Assembly: GCA_004298115.1 (NCBI GenBank)
Contig: SCRJ01000191.1
Location: forward strand, 1-58,690
Direction: 5' to 3'
DNA from: Acidobacteriota bacterium
Lineage (GTDB): Bacteria; Acidobacteriota; Thermoanaerobaculia; Thermoanaerobaculales; Thermoanaerobaculaceae
Length of the DNA: 58,690 nt
Below the pieces are notes generated by a model. The model worked only from the letters and a program-made list of their open reading frames with translations. It was not told the DNA's origin and made no database searches. Positions within the stretch are counted from its first letter, which is position 1. Each line of letters begins with the position of its first letter. The position numbers and the translations under genes were made by a program. Of the stretch, positions 15,880 to 24,801 are shown in pieces.

Positions 15880-18858
15880 ATGAGGTTTGTCCGTCGTATC
15901 GTCTGTGCGGTCGCGATCGCGGTGCTGGCGCTGCCGGCGCTGGCGCAGGTGCCGACCGGAACACTCACCGGCCACGTGGACGACGGCAAGGTGGCGCTGC
16001 CCGGCGCCACCGTCACCGTCATGTCGCCCAACCTGCAGGGGGAACGGACCACGGTGACGTCGGTCAACGGCGACTACATCTTCGCCTTCCTACCCCCGGG
16101 CGACTACAAGATCAAGTTCGACCTGCAGGGGTTCCAGACCGTCGAGACCGGCGTCAGGATCTCGGCGGCCCAGCGGGCGACCGTGAACGCCACGATGCCG
16201 CAGACCAAGGTCGCCGAGGAGGTGACGGTCACCGGCAACTACGAGACGATCTCCACCGGCCAGCAGGCCGCCTCGACGATGACCCAGGAGATGCTCAACA
16301 AGCTCCCCATCGCCCAGAACTTCAATAACTACGCCTCCCTCGCGGCCGGCACCACGAGCACCGGGCCGAGCGGCAACCTCACCATTTCGGGCGCGCAGTC
16401 CTGGGAGAACCTCTTCATGGTCAACGGGGTGAGCATCCAGGACAACATCCGCAACACCCCGACGAACCTCTACATCGAGGACGCGATCCAGGAGACCACG
16501 ACGCAGACCGCGGCGATCTCCGCCGAGTACGGCCGCTTCGCCGGCGGCGTGGTCAACATGCTCACCAAGTCGGGCGGCAACGAGATGCACGGCTCGGTGC
16601 GCCTGAACCTCGACAGCAGCAGGTGGTCCAACAAGGCGCCGAAGCAGACCGGCATCCTCGACGACACGATCAACCGGACCTGGATGGCGACGCTCGGCGG
16701 CTTCGTCCTCAAGGACAAGCTCTGGTACTTCCTCGGCTATCGCAGCCGCGTCACCGAAACCTCGACGCAAACCTACATCACCAACCTGCCGTACACGCTG
16801 CCCACCGACGAGAAGCGGTACGAGGGCAAGCTGACGTTCTCGCTGACCGCCAACCACCGCATCATCGGGTCGTACATCAAGAACGACCAGACGCAGGGGA
16901 ACAACTCGTTCGGCTACCCGATGGACTTCGCGTCGCTGTACGACCGCAAGCTGCCGACCGACCTGGTGTCCGGCAACTACACCGGCATCCTCACCGACAA
17001 CTTCTTCGTCGAGGCGCAGTACTCGCGCAAGAAGTTCGCGTTCGTCGGTTCGGGCTCGCGATACACCGACCCGATCAAGGGCACGCTGCTCATCGACCTC
17101 GCGCTCGGCAACAGCTACCGCTACTGGTCGCCGACGTTCTGCGGCGTGTGCGGCCCCGAGACGCGCGACAACAAGGAGTACGTCGGCAAGGCGTCCTACT
17201 TCCTCTCCACCTCCTCGTTCGGCACCCACGACCTCGTCGTCGGCTACGACTCGTTCGACGACCAGCGCAAGGTCAACAACCACCAGTCGGGGAGCGACTT
17301 CCGCATCCGCGGCTCGAACGTCATCATCCGTGGCGGCGTCATCTACCCGCAGTGGTTCAACAGCGACACCGTCGTGCGCTGGACGCCGATCTTCGCCAGC
17401 TCGGTCGGCACCAACTTCTGGACGAACGCCGTGTTCCTTAACGACAAGTGGCGCCTCAACAACAACTTCAGCTTCAACGTCGGGGTGCGCTACGACAAGA
17501 ACGACGGCAAGGACTCGGACGGCAAGCTGGTCGCCAAGGACAGCAAGGTCAGCCCCCGCCTCGGCGCCACCTGGGACCCCAAGGGCGACGGCGACCTGCT
17601 CCTCAACGCTAGTTACGGCAAGTACGTGATGGCGATCGCCAACGGTATCGCCGACGGCAGCGCGGTCGGCGGCCAGCCCGGCACGATCGACTTCAAGTAC
17701 GCGGGTCCCGAGATCAACACCGACCCGAACGCGGCGACGCTGCTCGACTCCGCCGCGGCGCTGACGATCCTCTGGAACTGGTTCAACGCGAACGTCGACC
17801 TCAACAACTTCGGCACCAACCAGTACCTCCTGGGCGCCGACATCCCCGGCGCCACCGCGGTGATCAAGGATTCCCTCAACTCGACCAACGCGGACGAGTA
17901 CACGATCGGCGCCACCAAGCGCCTCGGCTCCCGCGGCCTGGTCCGGATGGACTACATCAAGCGCACCTTCCACAACTTCTACGACCTCAAGCGGGACCTG
18001 ACCACCGGCACGGTGACGACCCCGAACGGGACGTTCGACAAGGGGTACTACGTCAACAACGACTCGACGCTCGAGCGCACCTACGACGCGGTCCAGCTGC
18101 AGGCGTCGTACCGCTTCTACGACCGCCTCAACGTCGGCGGCAACTACACGTACTCCAAGGCCTGGGGCAACGTGGACGGCGAGAACACGGTCTCCGGCCC
18201 GATCACCGCCGGCGCGCTCTCCTACCCCGAGTACCAGCAGCTGCGCTGGACGTTCCCCAAGGGGTACCTGTCGATCGACCAGCGCCACAAGGCGCGCGTG
18301 TGGGCGGTGTGGGACCTCATCAACAGCAAACACCACTCGCTGTCGGTCAGCGTGCTGCAGAGCTACTTCTCCGGCACGCCGTACGGCGCCGCCGGGACGA
18401 TCGCCATGTCCGGCCTCGACAAGAAGCCGTACGTGACCAACCCCGGCTACAAGACCCCGCCCACGACCCAGACCTACTGGTTCACCAACCGGGACGCGTT
18501 CCGCACCGACGACGAGACGCGCACCGACCTCTCGTTCAACTACAACTTCAAGATGCCGGCGCTCGGCGCCCTCTTCGAGTTCTTCGTCGAGCCGCGCATC
18601 ACCAACGTCTTCAACGAGAAGGCGCTTGAGGCCCCGAACACGAGCGTGTATACGTCGCGCACGTCGGGCAAGGGGTTGACGCCGTTCAACCCGTTCACCA
18701 CCGCCAAACCCGTCGAGTGCCCGCAAGGCTCCAACGCGGCGACCTGCACCCAGCTCGGCGCCAACTGGATGAAGGCGCCGACGTTCGGCAACGCGACCAG
18801 CTATCTGAACTACCAGACCCCGCGGACCTTCACGCTTTCCGTCGGCGTCCGCTTCTAA
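15880..18858 (+). CDS. TonB-dependent receptor, Oar-like, with carboxypeptidase-regulatory-like domain
   Basis: 992 residues from ATG 15880 (AAAGGAGA upstream). Signal peptide about 1-23 (ALPALAQ). Residues about 25-110 form a carboxypeptidase-D-regulatory-like beta-sandwich (GTLTGHVDDGKVALPGATV), followed by a plug domain (about 115-230, with VTVTGNYE and EYGRFAGGVVNMLTKSGG) and a large beta-barrel ending in the outer-membrane signature SVGVRF. Receptors of this build are expanded in Acidobacteriota and Bacteroidota and import or sense large ligands; the ligand here is unknown. There is no SusD partner or adjacent TonB/ExbB. A clear terminator follows. Confidence 0.93.
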   Translation: MRFVRRIVCAVAIAVLALPALAQVPTGTLTGHVDDGKVALPGATVTVMSPNLQGERTTVTSVNGDYIFAFLPPGDYKIKFDLQGFQTVETGVRISAAQRATVNATMPQTKVAEEVTVTGNYETISTGQQAASTMTQEMLNKLPIAQNFNNYASLAAGTTSTGPSGNLTISGAQSWENLFMVNGVSIQDNIRNTPTNLYIEDAIQETTTQTAAISAEYGRFAGGVVNMLTKSGGNEMHGSVRLNLDSSRWSNKAPKQTGILDDTINRTWMATLGGFVLKDKLWYFLGYRSRVTETSTQTYITNLPYTLPTDEKRYEGKLTFSLTANHRIIGSYIKNDQTQGNNSFGYPMDFASLYDRKLPTDLVSGNYTGILTDNFFVEAQYSRKKFAFVGSGSRYTDPIKGTLLIDLALGNSYRYWSPTFCGVCGPETRDNKEYVGKASYFLSTSSFGTHDLVVGYDSFDDQRKVNNHQSGSDFRIRGSNVIIRGGVIYPQWFNSDTVVRWTPIFASSVGTNFWTNAVFLNDKWRLNNNFSFNVGVRYDKNDGKDSDGKLVAKDSKVSPRLGATWDPKGDGDLLLNASYGKYVMAIANGIADGSAVGGQPGTIDFKYAGPEINTDPNAATLLDSAAALTILWNWFNANVDLNNFGTNQYLLGADIPGATAVIKDSLNSTNADEYTIGATKRLGSRGLVRMDYIKRTFHNFYDLKRDLTTGTVTTPNGTFDKGYYVNNDSTLERTYDAVQLQASYRFYDRLNVGGNYTYSKAWGNVDGENTVSGPITAGALSYPEYQQLRWTFPKGYLSIDQRHKARVWAVWDLINSKHHSLSVSVLQSYFSGTPYGAAGTIAMSGLDKKPYVTNPGYKTPPTTQTYWFTNRDAFRTDDETRTDLSFNYNFKMPALGALFEFFVEPRITNVFNEKALEAPNTSVYTSRTSGKGLTPFNPFTTAKPVECPQGSNAATCTQLGANWMKAPTFGNATSYLNYQTPRTFTLSVGVRF

Positions 18859-18882
18859 CGCAGCTTCCCGTCGTCGTGAACC

Positions 18883-18920
18883 GGCCCCGGTCCTCGCGAC
18901 CGGGGCCTTTTCTTTCTCTT
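18883..18920 (+). terminator. Rho-independent terminator after the TonB receptor gene
   Basis: The perfect 10-base stem GGCCCCGGTC (18883-18892 / 18898-18907) with loop CTCGC is followed by TTTTCTTTCTCTT. Confidence 0.92.
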
Positions 18921-18956
18921 CCGCCGGCAGCCGGCAACCTCGGGGCCGCCGCCGCG

Positions 18957-18962
18957 TATCAT
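18957..18962 (+). promoter_or_regulatory. Putative -10 box TATCAT upstream of the SpoIIE phosphatase
   Basis: GTATCAT predicts transcription from about 18969-18971. That is downstream of every upstream in-frame canonical start and just ahead of the GGGGGG at 18972-18977 and the proposed ACG start at 18983. Confidence 0.4.
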
Positions 18963-18982
18963 CGTTCGATCGGGGGGCCGCC

Positions 18983-20134
18983 ACGGGACGCCTCAAGAGG
19001 TTCGCCAGGGAGTTCACCGCGGGACTCACCACCGCCGAGCTGCGCCGCACCGTCGGACGCGACGCCCGCCAGGCGTATCGCGTGATCACCCGCGAGCAGG
19101 ACCTCTCGGCCGAACCCCGAGGGTGGCTGCGGCGCGGCCTCTTCCGCGCCAAGGTCTTGTTCCTCGGGCTGTCCTACAAGCTCACCCCGGCGCGCCGCGT
19201 GCTCTTCGCCGCGGCGATCGTCGCCGCCATCTTCGGCCTGTTCAAGTTCAACGCGGTGATCGACACGACGCGGGTGAACATCGACTTCTCGTCGCTCTGG
19301 CTGCTCGTCAGCGTCGTGCTCCTGGTCTTCCTGCTCGCGCTGGAGCTGGTGGACCGGGTGCTCGTCCGCGACGAGCTCGAGGTCGCCCGCCAGCTGCAGC
19401 GCGACCTGCTGCCGGCCGCGGCGCCGGATATCCCCGGCTACGCCGTGGCCCACTCGTACCGCACCGCCAACGAGGTGGGCGGCGACTACTACGATTTCCT
19501 CCCGCTCGCGGACGGGCGGGTCGCCCTCGTGATCGGCGACGCCAGCGGCCACGGCATGGCGGCCGGCCTGTTGATGGCGATCGCCAACGCCGCCCTCAAG
19601 CTCGCGGTCGAGGTCGACCCGGCGCCTGCGCGCGTCGCGACGCTGCTCAACCGCGTCCTGTTCCGTACCGGCGACCGGCGGGCCTTCATGAGCCTGTTCT
19701 ACGGCGTCCTCGAACCCGCGAGCGGACGGCTCGCGTTCGTGTGCGCGGGGCACCCGTTCCCCCTCCTCCGCACGGCCGCGGGGGAGATCCGCGAACTCGG
19801 CTCCGGCAGCTACCCGCTCGGGATCCGCCCCGAGGTCGACGCGCGCTCCTCGGAGGTCACCATCTCTCCGGGAGACCTGCTCGCGCTCTACAGCGATGGA
19901 CTACCGGAGGCCGCCAACGCGGCGGGCGAGGCGATCGGCTACGACGCGCTGCGCGCCCTGCTGCAGGAGCCGGGCGGTCCGCAGGAGATTCACGACCGCC
20001 TGCGGCGGGCGCTCGACACCCACGTGGGCGGCGAGCCGCTCAGGGACGACGTCACGACGGTCGTGATCGCTCGGCTCGCGGTCGCGGCGCCGGGCGCGAA
20101 CCCGGGGACGCCAGGCCGCGACGCGCTCCGGTAG
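18983..20134 (+). CDS. SpoIIE/RsbU-type PP2C serine phosphatase, membrane-anchored
   Basis: 383 residues if started at ACG 18983; the first canonical start in frame is GTG 19082 (350 residues). I favour the longer form because coding-like sequence with a natural N-terminus (GRLKRFAREFTAGL) precedes 19082, and GGGGGG sits five bases before the ACG. Two hydrophobic segments (about residues 73-91 and 100-122 of the longer form) anchor it. The C-terminal PP2C domain has NEVGGDYYDFL, IGDASGHGMAAGLL, the CAGHPFPLL region and DGLPEA, with metal-binding Asp residues intact. Such phosphatases dephosphorylate anti-sigma-factor antagonists in partner-switching; no partner gene is adjacent. The exact start is unresolved. 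Confidence 0.88.
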   Translation, partial: TGRLKRFAREFTAGLTTAELRRTVGRDARQAYRVITREQDLSAEPRGWLRRGLFRAKVLFLGLSYKLTPARRVLFAAAIVAAIFGLFKFNAVIDTTRVNIDFSSLWLLVSVVLLVFLLALELVDRVLVRDELEVARQLQRDLLPAAAPDIPGYAVAHSYRTANEVGGDYYDFLPLADGRVALVIGDASGHGMAAGLLMAIANAALKLAVEVDPAPARVATLLNRVLFRTGDRRAFMSLFYGVLEPASGRLAFVCAGHPFPLLRTAAGEIRELGSGSYPLGIRPEVDARSSEVTISPGDLLALYSDGLPEAANAAGEAIGYDALRALLQEPGGPQEIHDRLRRALDTHVGGEPLRDDVTTVVIARLAVAAPGANPGTPGRDALR

Positions 20135-20244
20135 CGGAAGGGTCCGCGTCGACGCCGACGACGCAGGCGAACCGAACCGCCTTGGCCTTGACGTGGTCGA
20201 ACCGGTCGGACGGCAACGATCGCCCGCCGTCCCCCGGACGGGGG

Positions 20245-20580
20245 TCAGTCCTTGCGCGGCGACGGCAGCCTGTTGAGCAGCTCCAGCAGCGTCGTCGCCG
20301 CGCGCCGGCCCGGGGCCGCGTCGGCGGGGCGCTTCTGGAGTTCGTCGACCGCTTCCTGGAGAACGAGCAGCCGGCACGGCTCGCAAGGAAGGGGGTGCCC
20401 GCCGAGGAAACCCCATGAGCACGCCGCGCAATCCTCCCCGCAACCCAGGTCCCTCTGCGCCTGCGCCATGTCGATCCGCGTCATGTGGTCCCCGAGGGAC
20501 TTGGCCAGGCCGCGGCCGCCCCAGCGCGCCGCCTTCAGGTACTTCCGCGCCTGGTCGATCCACAGTTCGGTTTCATTCAT
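20245..20580 (-). CDS. Small cytoplasmic Cys-rich protein of unknown function
   Basis: 111 residues, ATG 20580 with a strong AGGAGG six bases upstream. Not recognised. The middle contains five or more Cys in LGCGEDCAACSW and LPCEPCRLL, spaced like a metal-binding or redox site (C-x3-C-x2-C, then C-x2-C). The flanks are helical and charged, and the C-terminus (TTLLELLNRLPSPRKD) is basic. No signal peptide is seen. It lies 185 bases downstream of panE on the same strand, behind a hairpin, so it is probably transcribed separately. Confidence 0.7.
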   Translation of the reverse strand: MNETELWIDQARKYLKAARWGGRGLAKSLGDHMTRIDMAQAQRDLGCGEDCAACSWGFLGGHPLPCEPCRLLVLQEAVDELQKRPADAAPGRRAATTLLELLNRLPSPRKD

Positions 20581-20656
20581 GTGCGCCTCCTGCCGAGGTC
20601 ATGGGGTGCACCTCGAGCCTGGAGTCCCAATAACGCCCTCCGCGACCGGCTCATTC

Positions 20657-20692
20657 CCTCCGGTCCCGACGTCGGTCGACGAGGACCGGAGG
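20657..20692. terminator. Hairpin between panE and the small Cys-rich gene
   Basis: The ten-base perfect arms CCTCCGGTCC (20657-20666) and GGACCGGAGG (20683-20692) lie downstream of panE (-). There is no strong T-tract, so termination is tentative. Confidence 0.45.
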
Positions 20693-20765
20693 CGCCGGCA
20701 GCGCCCATCTCGTCCGCCACGGCGAACGGTGCCTCGCCGCCCGCCCCGGTCGCAGGCGCGGCCGA

Positions 20766-21698
20766 TCAGGCGGCCGACGCGCGCGCCGCGCGCTCCTGGG
20801 GCAGCAGAGCGGCGTAGATGAACGCGGCCACCGGCGTCGGCACGCCGGCCGCCGCACCGAGGCGGACGACCGCGCCGTTCTGGGCCTCCAGCTCAGAGGG
20901 GCGGCCCGCGATGATGTCGCGCTGCATCGACGCGGTGGCGTCGGCGGGGAGCGCGTCGATGAACGCCATCGTCCGCGCCACGGCGTCGGCCGGGAGGCGC
21001 ACCCGGTGCGCCCGCGCCACCGCCGCGATCTCCTCGAGTGCCTGCGCCGTCATCGCCCGCGTCTCGGGCAACGCCCGCACGACGCCGGCGGGCGCGCGGG
21101 TGACGGCGCCGAGGCCGCTCAGCGAGGCGATGAAGAGGAACTTCTCCCAAATCGCGACGGTGATGTCGGGCGCCACCGCCGCCTTGACCCCCGCCGCCGC
21201 GAACGCCTGCTGCAGCCGCTCCAGGCGCTCGCTCCTCCGCCCGTCCAGCTCGCCGAACGCGACCGTCGGCTCGAGACCGGGGTGGCGGATCCGCCCAGGC
21301 GCCGTCTGGAACGCCACGATATGGCAGACGCCGCCCGCGACCGATCCGGGCCCGAGCGCCGCCGCGAGCTGACCCGGCGCCTCGACGCCGTTCTCGAGCG
21401 GGACGACGACCGTGTCCGGCCCGAGGAGCGGGCGGATCGCGCCGGCGGCGGCGGGCACCTGCCACGCCTTGACCGCGACGATCACCGCATCCACCGCACC
21501 GACCTCGGACGGGTCGTCCGTCGCCGGCGCGGGGCTGACCTCGAACCCCCCGTTGACGCTCTCCACGACCAGGCCGCGCCCGCGCAGCGCCGCGAGCGTC
21601 GCTCCACGCGCGATGAACGTGACGCCCTGACCGGAAGCCGCCAGCCGCCCACCGAAGTACCCACCGACGCCGCCCGCGCCGAAGATCGCGATCCGCAT
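20766..21698 (-). CDS. panE: 2-dehydropantoate 2-reductase
   Basis: 310 residues. NADPH-dependent reduction of ketopantoate to pantoate in pantothenate/CoA synthesis. The N-terminal Rossmann motif GAGGVGGYFGG (about residues 7-17), the VKAWQ loop (about 77-81), PLENGVE (about 99-105) and the C-terminal IWEKFLF with the catalytic Lys (about 186) are all in place, and the length is typical. The family also contains paralogues acting on other keto acids, and no panB/panC/panD gene is nearby, so pathway assignment rests on similarity alone. Confidence 0.88.
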   Translation of the reverse strand: MRIAIFGAGGVGGYFGGRLAASGQGVTFIARGATLAALRGRGLVVESVNGGFEVSPAPATDDPSEVGAVDAVIVAVKAWQVPAAAGAIRPLLGPDTVVVPLENGVEAPGQLAAALGPGSVAGGVCHIVAFQTAPGRIRHPGLEPTVAFGELDGRRSERLERLQQAFAAAGVKAAVAPDITVAIWEKFLFIASLSGLGAVTRAPAGVVRALPETRAMTAQALEEIAAVARAHRVRLPADAVARTMAFIDALPADATASMQRDIIAGRPSELEAQNGAVVRLGAAAGVPTPVAAFIYAALLPQERAARASAA

Positions 21699-21824
21699 GC
21701 GCCCCCCTTGGCGGCGCGCCGGCGCCGACCGCCACCACTATCGCACGCCCTGCCGCGACGGCACGCGTCTGGCGGGCGGCCGGGCCCGCGTCCGCCGACG
21801 CACCGCCGTCCGCGAACGCCGCGC

Positions 21825-21830
21825 TACACT
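21825..21830 (+). promoter_or_regulatory. Putative -10 box TACACT of the dehydratase gene
   Basis: GCTACACT lies 21 bases before GTG 21852, with GGAGGCGGG between them. Confidence 0.4.
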
Positions 21831-21851
21831 GCCGCGCGGAGGCGGGTCGAC

Positions 21852-22811
21852 GTGAACGACGTTCTCCCCACGATCGCCGAGGTCATGGCCGCGGCGCAGC
21901 GGATCCGGCCGTACGCGCACCGCACCCCGGTCCTCACCTGTTCGGGCCTCGACGCGATGACGGGTGCGGTGCTGTTCTTCAAGTGCGAAAACTTCCAGCG
22001 CGTCGGGGCGTTCAAGTTCCGCGGCGCGGCGAACGCGGTGTTCTCGCTCAGCGACGAGGAGGCGCGGCGCGGCGTCGCCACCCACTCCTCGGGCAACCAC
22101 GCGGCGGCGCTCGCCCTCGCGGCGCGCCTGCGCGGGGTCAGCGCCCACGTCGTGATGCCGCGCACGGCCCGCACGGTCAAGCGCGCCGCGGTCGCGGGGT
22201 ACGGCGCCCGCATCGTGCTCTGCGAGCCGACGCTCGCGGCGCGGGAGGCGACGCTCGCGGACGTGGTCGCCGACACCGGCGCCACGGTCGTCCACCCCTA
22301 CAACGACGCGCGGGTGATCGCGGGACAGGGGACCGCCGCGCTCGAGCTGGTCGGCGAGGTCCCGAGCCTCGACGTGGTGCTGGCGCCGGTGGGCGGCGGC
22401 GGGCTGCTCTCCGGCACCGCGATCGCCGTGGCCGGCGCCTCGCCGGGCACCCGGGTCGTCGGCGCCGAGCCGGCCGCGGCGGACGACGCCTTCCGCTCGC
22501 TCCGGGAGGGCCGCATCGTGCCCGCAGTGGCGCCCGCGACCATCGCCGACGGCCTGCTCACCTCGCTCGGCACGCTCACGTTCGCCGTCATCCGCGAGTG
22601 CGTCGCCGAGATCGTGACCGTGAGCGAGGATGCGATCGTCGCGGCGATGCGCCACACCTGGGAGCGCATGAAGATCGTGATCGAACCGTCCTCGGCGGTA
22701 CCCCTCGGCGCCATGCTGGAGGGGAAGCTCCCTGCCGCGGGGCGGCGGATCGGCGTCATCGTCTCCGGGGGCAACGTCGACCTCGCGGACCTGCCCTGGA
22801 GCCGGGGGTAG
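21852..22811 (+). CDS. Threonine/serine dehydratase family PLP enzyme
   Basis: 319 residues from GTG 21852 with GGAGG upstream. Fold-type II PLP enzyme: the Schiff-base Lys lies in GAFKFRGAAN (about residue 55), SSGNHAAALA binds the substrate carboxylate, and GGGGLLSG (about 180-187) holds the PLP phosphate. The length and absence of a C-terminal ACT domain match the short catabolic threonine/serine dehydratases or serine racemases rather than the biosynthetic IlvA; these cannot be told apart here. It is followed after six bases by the VWFA protein, probably co-transcribed, with no obvious functional link. Confidence 0.9.
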   Translation: MNDVLPTIAEVMAAAQRIRPYAHRTPVLTCSGLDAMTGAVLFFKCENFQRVGAFKFRGAANAVFSLSDEEARRGVATHSSGNHAAALALAARLRGVSAHVVMPRTARTVKRAAVAGYGARIVLCEPTLAAREATLADVVADTGATVVHPYNDARVIAGQGTAALELVGEVPSLDVVLAPVGGGGLLSGTAIAVAGASPGTRVVGAEPAAADDAFRSLREGRIVPAVAPATIADGLLTSLGTLTFAVIRECVAEIVTVSEDAIVAAMRHTWERMKIVIEPSSAVPLGAMLEGKLPAAGRRIGVIVSGGNVDLADLPWSRG

Positions 22812-22817
22812 GACGCC

Positions 22818-23879
22818 ATGGCGGGGCGGGTCGCGACCCGTTTCCCCTGCCGCAGCGCCGCGCTGGCCGTCCTGACGGCCGGGATCGCGATCGCCGGCGC
22901 GCCGCACCCGGCGGCCGCGCAGGCGATGCGGGTCCGCGAGCACGTCGAGGTCCCGCGCGTCGTGGTGGACGTCCGCGTCGTGGACCGCCGCGGCGACCCG
23001 GTGATGGGCCTGGCGCCGGCCGACTTCCGCGCGCTCGTGGACGGGGCGCCGGCGGCGGTCGAGTCCGCCGAGTGGGTGGCGGGGACCGCGCCGTACGCCG
23101 AGGGGCTGACGCCCGAGCAGGCCGTCGCGGCGGGCGCCCAGGCGGCGCCCCCGGGGCGCCTCGTCGTGCTCTTCTTCCAGTCCGATTTCGCGCAGGTGCG
23201 GCTTGCTGGCCTGATGCAGATGAAGTTCCGGGCGATCGAGCTGCTCGCGAAACTGCAACCCGCCGACCGCGTCGCGGTGGTGTCGTTCGATTCGCACCTC
23301 CGGCTGCGGCTCGACTTCACGAGCGACCGCGCCAGCATCACGGCGGCGATCCACCGGGCGATCCTGTTCGGCGGCGAGCCCGGGATCGCCCCCGGGCCGT
23401 TTCCCTCCCTCGCGGCCTCGTTCGACGCCGCGGCCGCGGCGCGCGCCGCCTCGCCGGAAGCGGGCCTGCTGGTGACGGCGCGGGCGCTCGAGGCGCTTCC
23501 CGGCGCGAAGTCGCTGGTGTTCTTCGGGTGGGGCCTGGGAACGAAGATGGGGCCGTGGATCTGGATGGGACACAGCTACGGCCTCGCGCGCGAGGCGCTG
23601 CTCCGGGCGCGGGTGTCGGTGTTCGCCATCGACGTCACCGACGCCGACTACCACGACCTCGAGGTCGGACTGCAGCAGGTGGCGGCGGACACGGGCGGCT
23701 TCTACGCCAAGACCAACCTCTTCCCGGGCCAGGCGATCACGCGACTCGAAGGCGCGCTCGCGGGGCACTACGTGCTCGTGCTCGTGCGCCCCGAGGGGCC
23801 GCGCGGGTGGCACGCGCTGACCATCGCGCTGCCGGGGCGGACGGCCACGGTGCTGGCCAAGCCGACATTCCGGGACTGA
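22818..23879 (+). CDS. Exported VWFA-related protein of the acidobacterial type
   Basis: 353 residues from ATG 22818, six bases after the dehydratase gene. Signal peptide ending around AHPAAAQA (residue 36). The core matches the 'VWFA-related' domain expanded in Acidobacteriota: VVVDVRVVDRRGDPVMGLAPADF, a Rossmann-like strand RLVVLFFQSDF, DRVAVVSFDSHLRLRLDF, and VFAIDVTDADYHDL. The MIDAS DxSxS motif of true von Willebrand A domains is not preserved (FFQSDF). Periplasmic or surface location is inferred and function is unknown. Confidence 0.85.
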   Translation: MAGRVATRFPCRSAALAVLTAGIAIAGAPHPAAAQAMRVREHVEVPRVVVDVRVVDRRGDPVMGLAPADFRALVDGAPAAVESAEWVAGTAPYAEGLTPEQAVAAGAQAAPPGRLVVLFFQSDFAQVRLAGLMQMKFRAIELLAKLQPADRVAVVSFDSHLRLRLDFTSDRASITAAIHRAILFGGEPGIAPGPFPSLAASFDAAAAARAASPEAGLLVTARALEALPGAKSLVFFGWGLGTKMGPWIWMGHSYGLAREALLRARVSVFAIDVTDADYHDLEVGLQQVAADTGGFYAKTNLFPGQAITRLEGALAGHYVLVLVRPEGPRGWHALTIALPGRTATVLAKPTFRD

Positions 23880-23904
23880 CGGCGACGCCGTCGCCGGAAC
23901 GGCA

Positions 23905-23936
23905 AGGGCCGCCGCGAGCTTCCCCGCGGCGGCCCT
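23905..23936. terminator. Bidirectional terminator between the VWFA and FKBP genes
   Basis: A perfect 12-base stem (AGGGCCGCCGCG / CGCGGCGGCCCT) with an eight-base loop between two convergent genes. Confidence 0.75.
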
Positions 23937-23956
23937 CACGACGACGGACGCCTGCG

Positions 23957-24418
23957 CTACTTCACGCCCAACAGCTCGACGTCGAAGAGCAGCGTCGCGT
24001 TCGGCGGGATCACGCCCGGGTAGCCGCGATCCCCGTACGCGAGCTTGCCGGGGATGATGAGCTTGCGCTTGCCGCCGACCTTCATCCCGGCCACGCCCTC
24101 GTCCCAACCCTTGATCACGCGGCCGGCCCCGAGCGGGAACTCGAACGGGCGCTTGCCGACGCTGGAGTCGAACACCTTGCCGTCCTCGAACCTACCGGTG
24201 TAGTTGACCGTCACCGTCTGTCCGGCCTTGGCCTCGGCGCCGTCACCCACTTTGACATCGACGTACTGCAGCCCCGACGCCGTCGTGATCACCTTTTCGT
24301 CCACCGTGCCCGCCTTTTCCGGCTGCCCGCCGCGCGCGACCGCCGGAAGCGCCAGCGTGATCCCGGCCGCCAGTACCGCAACCCAGAGAACTCCGAACCG
24401 GACCGCATGCTTCGTCAT
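23957..24418 (-). CDS. FKBP-type peptidyl-prolyl isomerase, exported
   Basis: 153 residues from ATG 24418 (AAAGGAG upstream); the longer frame reaching 24487 lacks a ribosome-binding site. Signal peptide about 1-30 (VARGGQ). The rest is a single FKBP domain: [48 protein letters not shown], and [14 protein letters not shown], with the active-site aromatic and acidic residues retained. It catalyses proline cis-trans isomerisation during folding of exported proteins. TATCAT (minus strand, 24476-24481) is a likely -10 box. Confidence 0.94.
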   Translation of the reverse strand: MTKHAVRFGVLWVAVLAAGITLALPAVARGGQPEKAGTVDEKVITTASGLQYVDVKVGDGAEAKAGQTVTVNYTGRFEDGKVFDSSVGKRPFEFPLGAGRVIKGWDEGVAGMKVGGKRKLIIPGKLAYGDRGYPGVIPPNATLLFDVELLGVK

Positions 24419-24512
24419 CGCTACGACTCCTTTCGGACCCGTGGCCGAACCCTCCGGCCGGACGGGCATCGTGGGATGATACTGCACATTCCAGACCCGA
24501 CCCCGCGATGCG

Positions 24513-24716
24513 CTACGCCGCGCGGCCGCCGCCCGGCAGCCTGCACGTCGAGACGCCGAGCAGCGTGTACAGCGGGCAGAACCGGACGCCGGCCGTCGCC
24601 AACGGAACGATGCCGACCGCCCCCCACCAGCTCTTGAACGCGATCCCGGCGCCGATGATGACGAGGCCGGCGACGATCCTCACGACCCTGTCGACAGAAC
24701 CGATGTTGACCTGCAT
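24513..24716 (-). CDS. DUF2892 small membrane protein
   Basis: 67 residues from ATG 24716 (GGGGAGG upstream); the longer frame to 24752 is not needed. [21 protein letters not shown] and [23 protein letters not shown] form two membrane segments, followed by the conserved LLGVSTC. This is the DUF2892 family, also found as the membrane tail of rhodanese YgaP. The two Cys ([12 protein letters not shown]) are typical. Cellular role unknown. Confidence 0.88.
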   Translation of the reverse strand: MQVNIGSVDRVVRIVAGLVIIGAGIAFKSWWGAVGIVPLATAGVRFCPLYTLLGVSTCRLPGGGRAA

Positions 24717-24801
24717 GTTGCCTCCCCTTTCCCGGTACCAACCCGGACCCACGCCTCACGAGCCAACGCCCGCCGCGCCCACCGCGGCCGCGGCGCCGAC
24801 A

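Noticed and set aside
15729-16328. 199-codon ORF starting upstream of the TonB receptor
   Set aside because: Runs out of frame into the receptor gene; no ribosome-binding site of its own and no recognisable content.
16090-19152. 1020-codon open frame antisense to the TonB receptor
   Set aside because: No domain or motif; arises from high GC and codon bias of the receptor.
24419-24487. Longer FKBP start at 24487
   Set aside because: The extra 23 residues are not signal-peptide-like, and AAAGGAG sits correctly for ATG 24418.
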